Shown in pieces: positions 45,728-57,478 of a stretch of DNA of 64,000 nt. The position numbers and the translations under genes were made by a program. Below the pieces are notes generated by a model. The model was not told the DNA's origin, did no database searches, and saw only the letters and a program-made list of their open reading frames with translations. The stretch's first letter is position 1. Every line of letters begins with the position of its first letter. The stretch is from contig NC_057768.1 in assembly GCF_010389155.1 (NCBI RefSeq), positions 12,770,501-12,834,500 on the forward strand. Reading direction: 5' to 3'. The DNA comes from Erigeron canadensis (lineage: Eukaryota; Streptophyta; Magnoliopsida; Asterales; Asteraceae).

Positions 45728-47384
45728 CTTTTAGTCCGTTTCGTCTTCATTTTGCTTCCGTATGACCTGTACCTGATTGGAACTTTCACAAGAATCATTA
45801 GAAATCACAATAGAGTCATTACCTTCGGTGAACACGGCGTTCACATTCTCGTTCCGTCCGATCGGGGGTTGGTACTTTTAACTTGAACTAGGGTTTGAGC
45901 TTGAGCTTCCTTGCAAGATCGGCCTTGGCATAGGACTACTCTCCTTCCTTGTATTCTGCTCAATCCATCTATCTATCCTCCTTTTTAGTTCCTGAATCGC
46001 GGCTTGTTGATTCCTTGCTCCTTCGTCAAACTTTTGATTGAGATTGCTTATTTTCTCATTGAGCAACTTCGTGTAACTTGCCAAAGAGTCATGCCTTTTG
46101 TCATTCATGTCCATGTACTTCTCCATCATATTTGTAAGCTTGGCAATAGGGTCCTCCTTGACTTCATTTTCCACCTTTGGTTGCTTGGGTTGACAATTAC
46201 TCCTTTGCCACCTATTTTGAAAAGAACCAAAGTTATTTCTAGAATAATTTGCATTATAGTTAGAATTACCGGGATTTCTTTAAAATAGTCCTCGTTGAAA
46301 GCCTCCTCGGTATTGGTTCTGGACAAAATTGACTTACTCGGTGGTCTCCTCTTCACAATCTTCGGTATAGTGCATTTCTCCGCATTTGTTGCACCCGTGT
46401 GCAATCACCTTGAGGTCCTTGTCCATAATATTCAACCTATCTTCAAAAGTATAAAAACGATTAGATAAAGCTTTAAGTTCATGGATTACCTCATTGTCGT
46501 AGCTGCTCTCAATGCTAGCCACGGTTCTTCTCGGCTTTCTATTTCGATCCTTATCATCCACGTCTCGAGCTAAGCTTGCTTGCACCTTATCCTCCATCAT
46601 TTTGTACGCGGCATTAGTAGTCTTGTACAAAAAGTTACCACCGCCGGTTAGGTCTAAATCCTTTTGAGAACTCTTTGTTAAACCATAGAAAAAGATTTCC
46701 ATGATCTCATCCTTGCTAAGTCCATTCCCATGACAGTTTCTGATCATCTCCCTAAGCCTTTCCCATGCAACAAATAGTGATTCTCCTTCGTCTTGCTTGA
46801 AAGCTTTTAGTCTCGAAGCATTTTCCTAGCTAAACTCTGGGGAAAGAATCGCGAAACAAACTCCTCACGAAGTTGATTCCATGTGGTGATGGTACCTTCA
46901 TTGAGCTCATCGAACCAAGCACGAGCCTCTCCGGTGAGAGACGACGGAAATAAGCTAAGTTGCACATCGTCATCAGTGACGTTTCCTCCATACTTGAACA
47001 TCTTGCATAAACTAGTGAACTTGCTCACATGCTTGTGAGGGTCAGAATTTGCTCGGCCGTCGACTGGTTATCCTGAATTAGCTTAAGGTGGTGTACTTTG
47101 ACTGAAAATGAATCCCCTAAATTGGGTAAGACTATAGCCGATCCTGGCGTCAGTGCTATGGCTCTTGTCCTTTCCATCATCGGTCGGTCGAAATCGTCAA
47201 TTACAGCTCTGGGCGAGTTTGGTTGAGACATGGTTTCGGTTGTTCCTAATGAGTCTTCTAAGTTGAAAAGGTGTTCTAAATTACCTACGGGGGTCGAGTT
47301 GGATCTGTTAAGTCTCTTCCTTCGTCTGAGTCTACTTAGGCTTGTCAAGCTACGTCTTATGACCGTTCCTGATCTCAAACGCAT
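45728..47384 (-). pseudogene. Athila-type gag of element A, frameshifted
   Basis: Minus strand starts MRLRSGTVIRR, with a gag domain LFPSSLTGEARAWFDELNEG, TWNQLREEFVSRFFPQS, then LSKDEIMEIFFYGLTKSSQK, a zinc knuckle CNKCGEMHYTEDC near 46360-46400, and a coiled-coil tail (MEKYMDMNDKRHDSLASY, RNQQAAIQELKRRIDRW). The pieces lie in three frames (47025-47384, 46807-47028, 46334-46747, 45878-46174), so it is not translatable as one protein. The domain order equals that of A0. Confidence 0.85.
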
Positions 47385-47685
47385 TAACCACCTAAATATC
47401 CTACAAAACTCAAGAAAAAGATCAACGCACCAATATAAAACTAAAAATGAAAAACTATATTAAATACTTATACTAGAAAAATGAAAAACAAAAATATTTT
47501 TGGATTTTTAAATTTAAAGAAAAATGAAAATGCAAACTAATTAAGCAAACCCTAATTTTAACCTAATTTGACCTAATTTTCTATTTAACCTAATTTGACC
47601 TAAAATGAAATACTGAAAAGTAACTACTTCGTGCCGAAACACAAAGTAGGGTCGAACTACACTACTAAACCAAGATTGTGTCGCG

Positions 47686-47703
47686 TCCCCGGCAGCGGCG
47701 CCA
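47686..47703 (-). promoter_or_regulatory. Primer binding site, tRNA-Asp type (A)
   Basis: Minus strand TGGCGCCGCTGCCGGGGA, seven bases inside the LTR end. Athila elements use tRNA-Asp. The complement holds CAGCGGCGC, nine bases shared with the GC-rich 13-mer. Confidence 0.88.
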
Positions 47704-47710
47704 AAAGACT

Positions 47711-49252
47711 TGATGGTGGTGTTTTATTCTTGTTTTTAAATTTATGTTGTACAAGTAACTATCTAAACTAACACACATTTTAACGAGCAGAGAACCCAGT
47801 CAATGCAATATAGCCTAGTGGTAAGTTACAGGATCGTTCGCAGGGACGCGTTGTGTTACCTATCTAGTAGTACGTGTTACTCTAGTTTGTTTGGGGGTTT
47901 GTCACTAACTCCTAATAAACTAATACTTTTGACAGTAAAATAAATAAAATCTAACCACGCGCTTTGTAGCGAGAGGCTAATTTGAAAATAGTTTAGAAAA
48001 AGCAAATAACAGTAATTAAATTAAAATACTTGTTTGGCATCTCCGATCTCATGGTACGACCAAATACTATATTACTGGTTTGTTAGCCTGTTGGAAACTT
48101 AATCATAGTTCAGATTCTCGTTAGATTCACTTTACCTAGTTAGTAGTGCTGTCGCTAGACTCACACTACCCATTAAAAGAAATTATCGCTAGATTCATTG
48201 TTTTAAGCATTATGACCTAAAGTTTGTGTTACTAATTCATCTTTTAATTACCTGGCTCTTAAGCCATGACTAGATATAATTCCCTCCGGTGACCACAGTG
48301 CTCGTTTCCAAGTGAAAGGATCGTGTCTGGTATTGTTAAGCTTCATGTTCAATTCATCTTAGTTACTATGGTTCTGGATCCCTCGGTTACAAGTGAATCA
48401 CTTTTTACTTCTAGTTATAGACCGACTAGTTGTTTTCTGTCCTAGCATATTAGTCCTTGTGCATGATCATAGACAACCATTAGAATTAAACTAATATGTT
48501 CAGATATAAAACCAATAGCAACATGAATTACTAATAAACATGGATCTACGATAGACAGTAAAGCACATTCCAGCAGAATCTAAACAAGCACAGTAAAACA
48601 ATAAGCGTCTACATGATCACATTGATCCAAACAAGTATTCAACCTACTAGCCTAGCATTATTAAAGGAATAACAAAGTCTGAGAAGATAAAAGACATAGT
48701 TCAATAACAAAGAGTAAATAAAGATGAAGGATCTAGACTAAGAGTGCAGATCGGAAGGTGTTTAGATGCTCCAAAACCTTCTTGGAATCTGCAATTTCGA
48801 TCTAGGGTTATTCCTGGGCGACTAGGGCTGCTGAATCGGCTCTCTCTTAGGGTTTTGAGGGTTAGTTCGACTTAAATAGGTATTAAAGTCGGTTTCAGAT
48901 CTGGGCCGACCAGCGGCGCTGGTCTTGGGCTTCCTTGGGCTAGCGGCGCTGGTTGGTCGAGGAGCGGACGCTGGTGAGTACCAGAGGCGCTGGTTAGATG
49001 GCCAGCGACCGCTGGTGGCTGCTGTCTTGCACTTGTCTCTTCGTTTGGCTCCCGAACCACTTCCTTGTGTCTTGTAACTTCATAAGCTTCCTTCTTAAGT
49101 CACATGATGTCATTTACCCTCTCTCTCATCTTCCGGGAACCTACACAATCACATCATTCATTAAGTACCAATAGTTCCGGAATAATAACTTATTTAAGCA
49201 TAGAAATGAAGCCTTTCTTTAGGGGTTTTTATCACAAAATGGACGCTCATCA
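47711..49252 (-). repeat. 5' LTR of element A
   Basis: 1542 bp, TGATGGTGGT to GCTCATCA on the plus strand; contains cluster 6 of the 13-mer (48905-49020). Confidence 0.92.
48905..49020. repeat. Cluster 6 of the CCAGCGGCGCTGG motif
   Basis: Five copies in the 5' LTR of A; one unit fewer than in the 3' LTR. Confidence 0.75.
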
Positions 49253-49257
49253 ACTCT

Positions 49258-51302
49258 CTAAATCTTGATCTTTTCTTACAACTTAGAATATTTTGGAAGC
49301 ATCTTTGAAATCTTTGTAGCATTTGAGTTTTCACAACTTGAACTTTTTAATGTTAATTTCAACTTGATGTTGCTTGGAGAAGTAACTTGAATCTTTGAGT
49401 AGCATGCGGAATCTTGGTTTTGACTTTGAATTCTTTTGGCATTGCGGAAGCTAGGTTATCTTGAATTCTCTTGGCATTGTGGAAGCTTGGTTTGACTTTA
49501 ACTCTTCATTTCTTGATCGATCTTGTCTTTGAATAAACAATCATCTTGGAGCATTTAATCATTTGATTAATTAACACTTGCTCCCCCTCTAACAATCAAC
49601 TATCTTCGAGCATCTTATCAACTAAATGAATTATATTCAAATTTGTTGCTCCCTCTCGAACAAACAATCATTTCGGAGCATATTTAACAATTTATGACTT
49701 TACTCATGCTCCCCCTCAAACTATGAACGATCTTAACTATCCAAACCATTCAATCTCAAACTTTTCCTTTCTTCTCAATCATTATATAATCTCAAACTCT
49801 TGTACTTATCAAACAATGGTCATTTATCCAATAAATCTTTCCATAATCAACCATGTACTTTCAACAACTAATAATCATCTTCAAACATCTCAATCTCGAA
49901 ACAATCTTTCAACTTATCACAATAATTATTCACTCCCTTCCAGACAAAAACAATATCTACCAATCAAATTCTTCCTAATACCTTGAACTCTATCTATCAA
50001 TCATTTAATCATTTCTCCCCCTTATGATGAATATGTGAAACGTATTCATCCTACAATGATGATTGATAGCATAAATGGTAGATGACAATGAACAACAATC
50101 AAACAACTTATCCCAACCCAATTCCCAATGGACCTATTGGTGAACTAGAATTTGAGGTTACGTTGTTGGAAAAAGATTGTTATATGGTGTTTGTGTTCTT
50201 TGTGTTTGTGTGAAGAGAAATGAAATCTGGATAAAAATGATCCGTTAACAAAACCAAAAATCGAAAGGATTAATGGTGTGGCCTAAAAATACGATTACTG
50301 TTTTTAGGACTTCCCATTATCATCGAGAAATGCACAAAGCTTATCTCTAAATGGTTCGGTCTATGGCTTTTCAACCGATAGATTGCTTTAAAGAATGTAA
50401 TTCATGGTCAGTGTCACAAAGGCGTTCAATAACCATGTCTTACTATCCTCAAAGACTTTTAGATAAATATATCCGAGGTCACATAGACTTCTCATTTACT
50501 CAATAAATTCATAAAATGAAAATGTGAGACCTACGTTCAACGTTGGAAAAGATGTTAGCATTGGTCGGATTTCCATTCGATCATTGTGGAATACCAAAAA
50601 TATGATATCACTGTGAATGTTCTGGCAATATCACAAAGATATGCAATGTCACAAAGACATATAAAGACTCATTGTGTCCTAGTCAAAGAAAAATATATAA
50701 AGTACGCTCTAGACTTGATAAGTGATCAAATGAAGTCGGGGACCGGAGCAAAATGTCTCCCTTTTTCAATATCAATATCTTCCAAATGAAGAGTCGATAG
50801 AAATGTGAAAATCTCCGTGAGAATAAAACAAGCATTTGTTAAGAAATACTTGAGTGGTTAGGTAAAGATGTGCATTGCTTCACTGGGTCCATGAAGTCTT
50901 CTTCAATATCGAGAAATCAACAAATGAAATTTGATAAAAATGTGTTGACCCGACTTTTTGAGAATTTTAGGGAGGGCTTTCATTTCTTTTAGCCCTTTCT
51001 CACATCATTTCACCGTAACCTCTCACTTTTTGACTACTCCCTCATGTCCTATTTGCACAAAACATCATCACACTCATATACCCTCACAATTTAGAATTGA
51101 GAATTTAACTCCGGGGATAGATCTCATCGGCGATGACAAGATCATGGAGTTTTTATGAGTGGCCTAAATGCTCATGTGCAAATCTAACACCGAACTTCAA
51201 TAAAGATGGTCGAAAATGGTTTGAAAATCATCCAAAGTGTTTATAAAATGACAAAATAGTTTGAACACTTGGAAGTTTTGGTTTTATAAACAAACTCCCC
51301 CT
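49258..51302 (-). mobile_element. 3' non-coding part of the minus-strand Copia-type element
   Basis: AT-rich, reverse-complement relative of the 1-2813 region. Carries PPT-like tracts (minus strand) at 49581-49589, 49709-49717, 50015-50023 and 51295-51303, and the hairpin at 50404-50436. No gene supported. It continues past element A into 37817-37997. Confidence 0.65.
50404..50436 (-). other. Hairpin, short type, in the inverted relative
   Basis: Arms ATGGTCA (50404-50410) and TAACCAT (50430-50436); the loop on the minus strand contains GAACGCCTTTGTGACAC. Homologous to 1391-1423; the single arm change keeps pairing as a G-T wobble in one strand. Confidence 0.5.
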
Positions 51303-51371
51303 AAATATATGCATGATTTGAACAAATTGTTTTGCATATAAAGGTGAGTAAAGTTTAGAAAGTTGCTCACA

Positions 51372-51440
51372 AATATTAAAAATGAGACTACGAAGACAGT
51401 ACAGAAAGACGTTCGATGCCTTGCATCTCATCCTAATACT
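51372..51440 (-). other. Hairpin, long type, in the inverted relative
   Basis: Inner arms ATGAGA (51382-51387) and TCTCAT (51426-51431), outer arms AATATTA (51372-51378) and TAATACT (51434-51440). The minus-strand core ATCGAACGTCTTTCTGTACT aligns with that of copies 1 and 2, while the outer arms are different again and still pair. Confidence 0.55.
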
Positions 51441-51542
51441 TTGCGAGAAACTAAAAGACAAAGTACATAAAAAAAGTGAAAAAAAGGAGAAAATCTTTTT
51501 GGATTTTTCTAATAAGAAATTAAAAATCTTTTTGGATTTTCC

Positions 51543-53051
51543 TTAAAAATAAGAAAATGAAAATCTTTTTGGATTTTTCGAAAAATAAAAAATTACGAAA
51601 ACAGTTTTAGGACGGGTTATACACTGATGTGTGCATAAGCCACTTTTCATCAAATCATTTGAAAATTTCCTTTGGAGCCCATTTGAGAATAGGTCCAATG
51701 GTTTTTGATTTGTTAAAAGACCAAATGTAAGTCTCATTGATTTGATGAATTGAAGTTGCATTCCACAAAGAACTAGAACCCGGTGTTTTATTTGAAAAGA
51801 TTTTTTGTGGAAGCAACGGTGAAAAATCATTTGATTTCTTTGAAAACTTGTCAATCTTGGGAGATTAATTTGAAAAATGATTTTTCGAAGCAAAATCATT
51901 CACTTTTTGCAAAACTATTTTCACAGGTTTTGGTGCAAGATCAAAAAGGTCCAAAAAAGAATATGTGAATGATTTTAACTCAATTGCCTTATCTTTAGAA
52001 ATTGGTTTCCATTTAGATTTAGTCAACTGAGATTTTGCTTGAGAAATGTGTGATGAATTATCCTTGAAGGATAGAAAAGAGACAAAAGTAGTTGTTCCAT
52101 TAAAATTTGGTTTCTTAGCGTACTTCTTACCCTTTTGGAAGAAGTAATTAGTAAACTGAGAAAACTTTTTTTCAAAAGATTTTAAAGATTTACCCTTTCT
52201 TTCAAAAGATTTACCCATTAAAATTTTGAAAGACTCGGTTTTTGGAAAACTTTTAGAAACCTCAACCTTGTTAGAAACACAATCAAAATCAATCTGAGTT
52301 GAGGTCTCAATGGTCTTAACAATATCACAATTGGTTTGCACAGGAGAATTCACAACTTCACATATACGACAAATAGGTTGAGTGCAAACTTCAACAACTT
52401 CTTTAGATGGGTCAGAAGAGACAAAACAATGATTTTGACTTTGAAAAGATTTGGTTTGTGTTTGCAACGCAATCTCAAGGTCAGAAATTTTTTTTTGTCA
52501 AAAATGTTTTGTTCGACTGAAGTTGCAAACACTTGTCTTCAAGACACTTAATTTGAGCACAAAAATTAGATCTTTCTTCTTCAACTTTCTTCTCAAAAAT
52601 GATGAATTTGTCTCGAAACTCATGATTTAACTCAGAAATCTTTTGTTGCAAAACAAGTCCTTTCGATTGACTGTCCAAAACATTCTTTTTGAGCTCTTTG
52701 AGAGAATTGTCCAACTCATTCGTTAATTTGGAAATCTTTGATTGCAACTGATCATTTTCTTTTTGAACACTTTCCATGTTTGACAAAATGAGATCATTTA
52801 CAGATTTGAGCTCTTTGTTTTCAGATTTGAGTTGGTCAATTTGAATTTGAAAAATTGTGTTCTCTCACAAAAGTTTTAAAAGTATTCACATCAACTTTAT
52901 TTTTCTTAAAACAAACCACTGCACATGGATTCTTCCTGATACACCAACAAATGTGATTATCATGACGACGTATTTCTTCCTAACTTGGTTCTTCACCCAT
53001 TAAAAAATCTAATATCTTGTTAACAAGCTCGTCTGAAAGTTTTATTGTCAT
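51543..53051 (-). pseudogene. Coiled-coil protein of the non-autonomous Copia-type element, broken
   Basis: Minus strand from MTIKLSDELVNKILDFLMG (start 53051), a stop, then a Cys-rich piece HICWCIRKNPCAVVCFKKN, a frameshift, then a coiled coil (52481-52786: KENDQLQSKISKLTNELDNS, KVEEERSNFCAQIKCLEDK), another shift, and a Lys/Ser-rich part (51865-52467) with CRICEVV and KGKKYAKKPNFNG, ending in a degenerate piece. No known domain. It occupies the place where gag would be, so a divergent gag or gag-pol linker is possible. Confidence 0.5.
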
Positions 53052-54725
53052 TTTGAATCAAAACTTGTTAACAACTCAATGAATGAACAAGTCAAAACAA
53101 ACTCCTAAAATATGCAGCCCAACAATTAAGGAATGGAAGTCCAATCAAACAAATTTAGTCCAATTAAAAGTTTAGTCCAAATGGTAAATGCAATTTTAGG
53201 CCAAAAAAAAAAATTATATTAACAAATGACAAGTAAAAATCAAAATGAAGGGAAAAAAAAATTCCTTATTGTCTCGCGTGATGATTCAGCTAAAACTTAT
53301 GAATATGGACACACGAATTGTCCAATTCATTTTGACAACAAGCAAGTGCTTAAACCTTTCACACGTTATCTAGTTGTACACATTCATGAGATTATGCCCA
53401 CTTACATTTGGAAATCAAAACTTTTTGTCTCTGTCTCTCTTCACAAGAAAAGACTTTCACTTAAAAAAAAATACTCTCTCTCAAAACAAAATAATTCTTT
53501 CTTTCTTGTTTTCACACACGAAAATGATCCAACTAAACGCTCACAACCACGGTTATGAAGACAGAATGATGAATAAATCAAGCAAACATTTCTCACAACC
53601 ACACAGCCAAGGTGTATATTTGTGTATTTGTATATTTGTTTGTTGCTCGGCGGATAGTTGAAATGGGATGAAACGAGTTGTTTTAGATGTAGAGAAATGA
53701 GCTCGGCATGAGGAAGAAATACAAATAACACAAGTTGAAGTCACTTCGGCAATTACTTCGGCAAACAAGGAAAATGGGTGAATGTTCAACTCGGCAATTA
53801 ACACAAGTTGAAATCAGAAAAAAATTGAATCGGTAACCTCTGCAAACACGGGTAATACCACTTCGGCAAATGTCAATTTTGAGACAAGAAGATTTCTAAG
53901 TTCAACTCGGCAAAATGCAACAAATCTGCAGAGAAAAGAAAAAAAAATATGAACAGCACTGCGATGAACAGTAACCACGGCGGCCAGAACACTTCGCCGG
54001 AGAAATTAAAAAGATGATAACTCCTTCGTTTCTCCGAGTTAGCACTCGAAACCACCACCAAAATACTCAATAGCAGATTCCCAACAAATCCTTGCTATAA
54101 AAACTTTAAAACACCTTCGCCTGAAAAATGGTAACCTTGCCGGAAAACTGAAAAATGCGATTACTTGCTCGATTCTTTGAATTAACACTTGAAATCATCA
54201 CCGAACTGATCAGAAACTAATTGCGATCAAATCCTGACCAACGGTTTTCGAATCGAACACACGCCGGAAAACTCAAACCTCTCGCCGGAAATATCAACCG
54301 TCACTAAACTCAACCAATCAAAAAAAAATAGTATCATCGTGTTCAGAATGTACTTGTGAGAAAAACCTGATGAATTTTTTTTTGGATTGATATGATCAAC
54401 AACGGTTGAGGAATTGAAAAAAGAAGATGAAGAGAACTTTTATGCTTTTTCGTTTTCCCTTTTTTTTTAATAATATCGATACAAATAATGTATCTGCGTA
54501 TTGTCTGATGTAATTCACATGTGTAGTTACTGTAGCCACATTAACTGTTCTTTTCTTTTTCAATGAAATGCCGAGCTCAACAATTTTAATACACTAAATC
54601 AATACAAATTTGATCTAACACACAAAATTAATCACAAATTAACCAATTTGAACACTAATCTACTTCTAATCGATGATCAGAATCATTAAACAGCTTCTAA
54701 ATCCGTAATAACAGAATAAACTTGA
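53052..54725 (-). other. 5' non-coding region of the minus-strand Copia-type element
   Basis: No gene seen. Between 53640 and 53915 the words ACTTCGGCAA or ACTCGGCAA recur about five times; between 53990 and 54300 GCCGGAAAA-like words recur about four times. The region leads to the PBS at 54726. Confidence 0.5.
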
Positions 54726-54737
54726 GCTCTGATACCA
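54726..54737 (-). promoter_or_regulatory. Primer binding site, initiator tRNA-Met type
   Basis: Minus strand TGGTATCAGAGC, two bases inside the LTR at 54740. Shows that the element is Copia-type and on the minus strand. Confidence 0.9.
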
Positions 54738-54739
54738 AA

Positions 54740-54830
54740 TGTAAAGAATAAATTTGAGCTTAATTAAGATAACAATGGTGTAATTAGGGTTTTGTGTGTG
54801 TTTGAGTGTGTAAGGGTGATGGGAGGTGGA
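54740..54830 (-). repeat. 5' LTR remnant of the minus-strand Copia-type element
   Basis: Matches the first 90 bases of 37552-37816, then switches at GGGAGGTGG into the LTR of element B. The rest of this LTR and about 245 bp of B's LTR were deleted together. Confidence 0.85.
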
Positions 54831-56109
54831 AGACCCGACCACCTTTGCTTCGGTCTTGTGAAAGCAACCCAACAAAGAAGAAAAGAGAGAAGTGGGCTAG
54901 ACTATAAGAAACAAGGAAAGAAAGAAATAATGCCCCAAAGGCCTTTGTGGTTTTGTGACGTCGGTTTGTGAGGCAGCCGAGAAACACAATCAATCAAACA
55001 AATATATATATATATATATATTCTAAGATTGAGGTGCTAGAGAATAGAATTCGTATCAGAGTTTTAGGGAATTGGAAAAGAGAGGTGCTTCTGGTGGTGA
55101 GGTGCGACCAAGAAACGAAAGAAGGGAAAAGAGGAAGCTGCTCAATTTGACATCACCATCATTTCTAGTAATTCGTTTCTTATAACTCTTTTATTTTTAC
55201 TTTTAGTTGTGTAATTGCAAAACTTTATTACTATACAGTTATTACTATCGATTATATTTATTTGATAAATGTTAGTTTTACTAGTTTTGTCATGTCGAGC
55301 TAAATACTTTATCATCCACTGAGATGAAGTGACACAATGAATAATGGTTGCATAATCTTTTGAATTCAACATGATTGTGAAACGTTTTACCGTAATCTTA
55401 ATGTTTTGAGTTCTTGTGCTCTTATTTATTGATTTGTTGATAATGTATGAACGATTTAGAGGTATTTAAGTTTAGGACTACATTGTTTTAGTTAATTGGG
55501 TACAATTAATAGGTGTTGACTTGTGGTAACGAGTTGATAAACGGCAATAGATAGTAGAATTCAAAATGTTAACGGTTTGGTAAAATCGATAGACAAGATT
55601 GTTTAAAATAACAATACCAATTCTTCAATTTAGTAGGTCTTGATAGGAAAGGTGGTAACCGGAAATTAAGGGTCGAAAGATTGGTTAATGGGTCGGATAG
55701 GGTAATAAGCTAGGTGCGCAACTAGTGAGTTCTTTGTTCTACCTCGTTATAAAATCAACATAGTTGAATCGGGTTTAATTTAAATGCAACATAAATAAGT
55801 TGTGTCATGGGGTCGAAGTGAATGATCTTTTAATCCCATTTGATATAAGACAATTCTCTTTTCGATAAATTTTGTGGATTTTCTAACTTTTTTTCAATCA
55901 ACTAACTTTTCAAAATTTCAAGTGACGGGAGTCCAAAAATCCAACCTTTCCTTAACTACTTAAAACTCGCTTGCTCTTATTAGTCTCTGTGGAACAATCC
56001 TGGACTTACTTTAAACTATATTGCATACGGATGGGTCCTCTGCCTGATTGTGTGTAGTAATCGTTACGAAGTATTTCTAGATTTTAATTTAACTAGATTT
56101 TACACATCA
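54831..56109 (+). repeat. Main part of B's 5' LTR
   Basis: Aligns with 62318-63584 to the end ACACATCA. Contains an AT dinucleotide run at about 55003-55021, repeated in the other LTR. Confidence 0.88.
55003..55021. repeat. AT microsatellite in B's LTR
   Basis: Nine or ten TA units; the counterpart in the 3' LTR is at about 62489-62508, with a different count. Confidence 0.8.
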
Positions 56110-57000
56110 AATGTAACAACCGTCATAGAAATGTTTTAAATAAGTTTCTAGAATCATACTTTCGCCATTAGAACGATTAGACAGTTCAATTCAATTCAAG
56201 TTCTTGATATATTTTAGACTCAGTTATATGGTTACATGAAGACCCATTTGATCTTAAACCTTGAATTAAATGACGATCCTATAATTTAATGCGATAAAAT
56301 ACTAGAATTCGAGTCGTAAACGTTCAAGTTTATAAAAGTTCTAGTCCAAAATGTTCACAATTAGTCCTTGTATTTATTGAGTTGATTTAATATAGGAAAG
56401 GTATATAAAAAAAATGATGGAAACCCTTGAGAGAAAAACTACTATTCACCCTTCTTCTCCACCTTTCTCCCCTCTCTCTCTAAAACACACACTTGGAGCC
56501 ACCATAAACACACACAAAATTCATCTTTTGATTTTGGGTTGTTAAACCAAAATTATTTGTACTTTTAGCATCCTTGTGATAATCAAAACATATTTCTGGA
56601 ATCAAATCTCAGGTAACAATAACAAATTTTGAGTTTTTGATCAAATTAAAAGTGTACTTTTTCAAGGTTATGTTCTTGATGATTTGGTCCAATTTTTGAA
56701 TGAAAAATGTGTTAATAGCTAATGGGTTTGAGTCTAAATGTGTTTAGTAACATTTTTTATGAACAAATTTGGGTCATAACATGCTTTAATCTACAAAAAC
56801 CCATTTTTGAAAATGAGGGAAAACTTGTTCTTGATGTGCCACGCCTTATTCATGTTATAGATGGTCTTGAAATCGTTTAAAGTGTTATTGGTTAGTGTTA
56901 TTATGTATATATCTACTAGTTTTATGTTCTAACAAGTCCCGGAATCGATCTAGATCTTCGTGTTATGATTAAGTTCTTGTTCAGCCCGTTTTGGTGATGG

Positions 57001-57478
57001 GACGGTCTTGAATGGGACGATCTTGGTCCCCAAGATCGTCCTGGGCAGCCTCTTGATTCATGGCTCTTGTTCGTTCGATCTTGTGTGGTGTTGTGATGTG
57101 TTGGTACGTTTAATGGGTAACTGATCCTTTGGATTGGTTTAGCTCAAACACTTGTTCTTGAAACGATCATGAGTCTTGTTCTTGCCCATGAGATCATTGG
57201 GACGATCTTGTTCATGTCCATTAGGACGATCTTGAATCCTTTATTCACTTGAAACGACCTTGAACCTTAACTTATCAAACGATCTTGATTGATGTTATGT
57301 AAAACGACTTTGAGCCCCCTTCCTTAGGACGATCTTGGTCCCAGGTCAGAGGGACGATCTTGGGTCCTGTCAGCCAGGACGATCTTTTGGCAGCTAGGAC
57401 GATCTGGAGCCTCTGAAACCCTAAAACGATCCTGTAGGACGATCTTGGACATCCAAACCCTAGAACGACTTCGTGCAA
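57001..57478 (+). repeat. Array of about 16 GGACGATCTTG words
   Basis: Variants of GGACGATCTTGG at irregular 15-60 base spacing, at least six exact ACGATCTTG, and one inverted copy at about 57030. The homologous part of the first solo LTR has ACGAATTTAA words instead. Confidence 0.7.

Larger units (their letters stand above)
38003..49252 (-). mobile_element. Full-length Athila-type Ty3/gypsy element A, TSD ACTCT
   Basis: LTRs at 38003-39565 and 47711-49252, flanked by ACTCT (37998-38002, 49253-49257). Minus-strand order: 5' LTR, tRNA-Asp PBS, gag, protease frame, 3' non-coding region with internal PPT-like tracts, PPT, 3' LTR. A solo LTR (43030-45499) interrupts it. RT, RNase H and integrase are missing: the protease frame passes directly into the conserved GGGAGGCAACCCAAGC-like region near 41595, which I take as downstream non-coding. 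The element is therefore non-autonomous, though both ends are complete. Confidence 0.9.
37552..54830 (-). mobile_element. Non-autonomous Copia-type element, hosting element A
   Basis: Minus strand: 5' LTR remnant (54740-54830), PBS TGGTATCAGAGC (54726-54737), long 5' region, coiled-coil ORF remnants (51543-53051), hairpins, several PPT-like tracts, PPT (37817-37827) and 3' LTR (37552-37816). Its internal region is interrupted by element A at TSD ACTCT. No protease, integrase or RT is recognisable, so it depended on another element. It belongs to the same family as 1-3156. Confidence 0.8.

Noticed and set aside
55142..55372. 76-codon minus-strand frame
   Set aside because: Lies in LTR B; the other LTR copy does not keep it in a comparable form, so it is chance.
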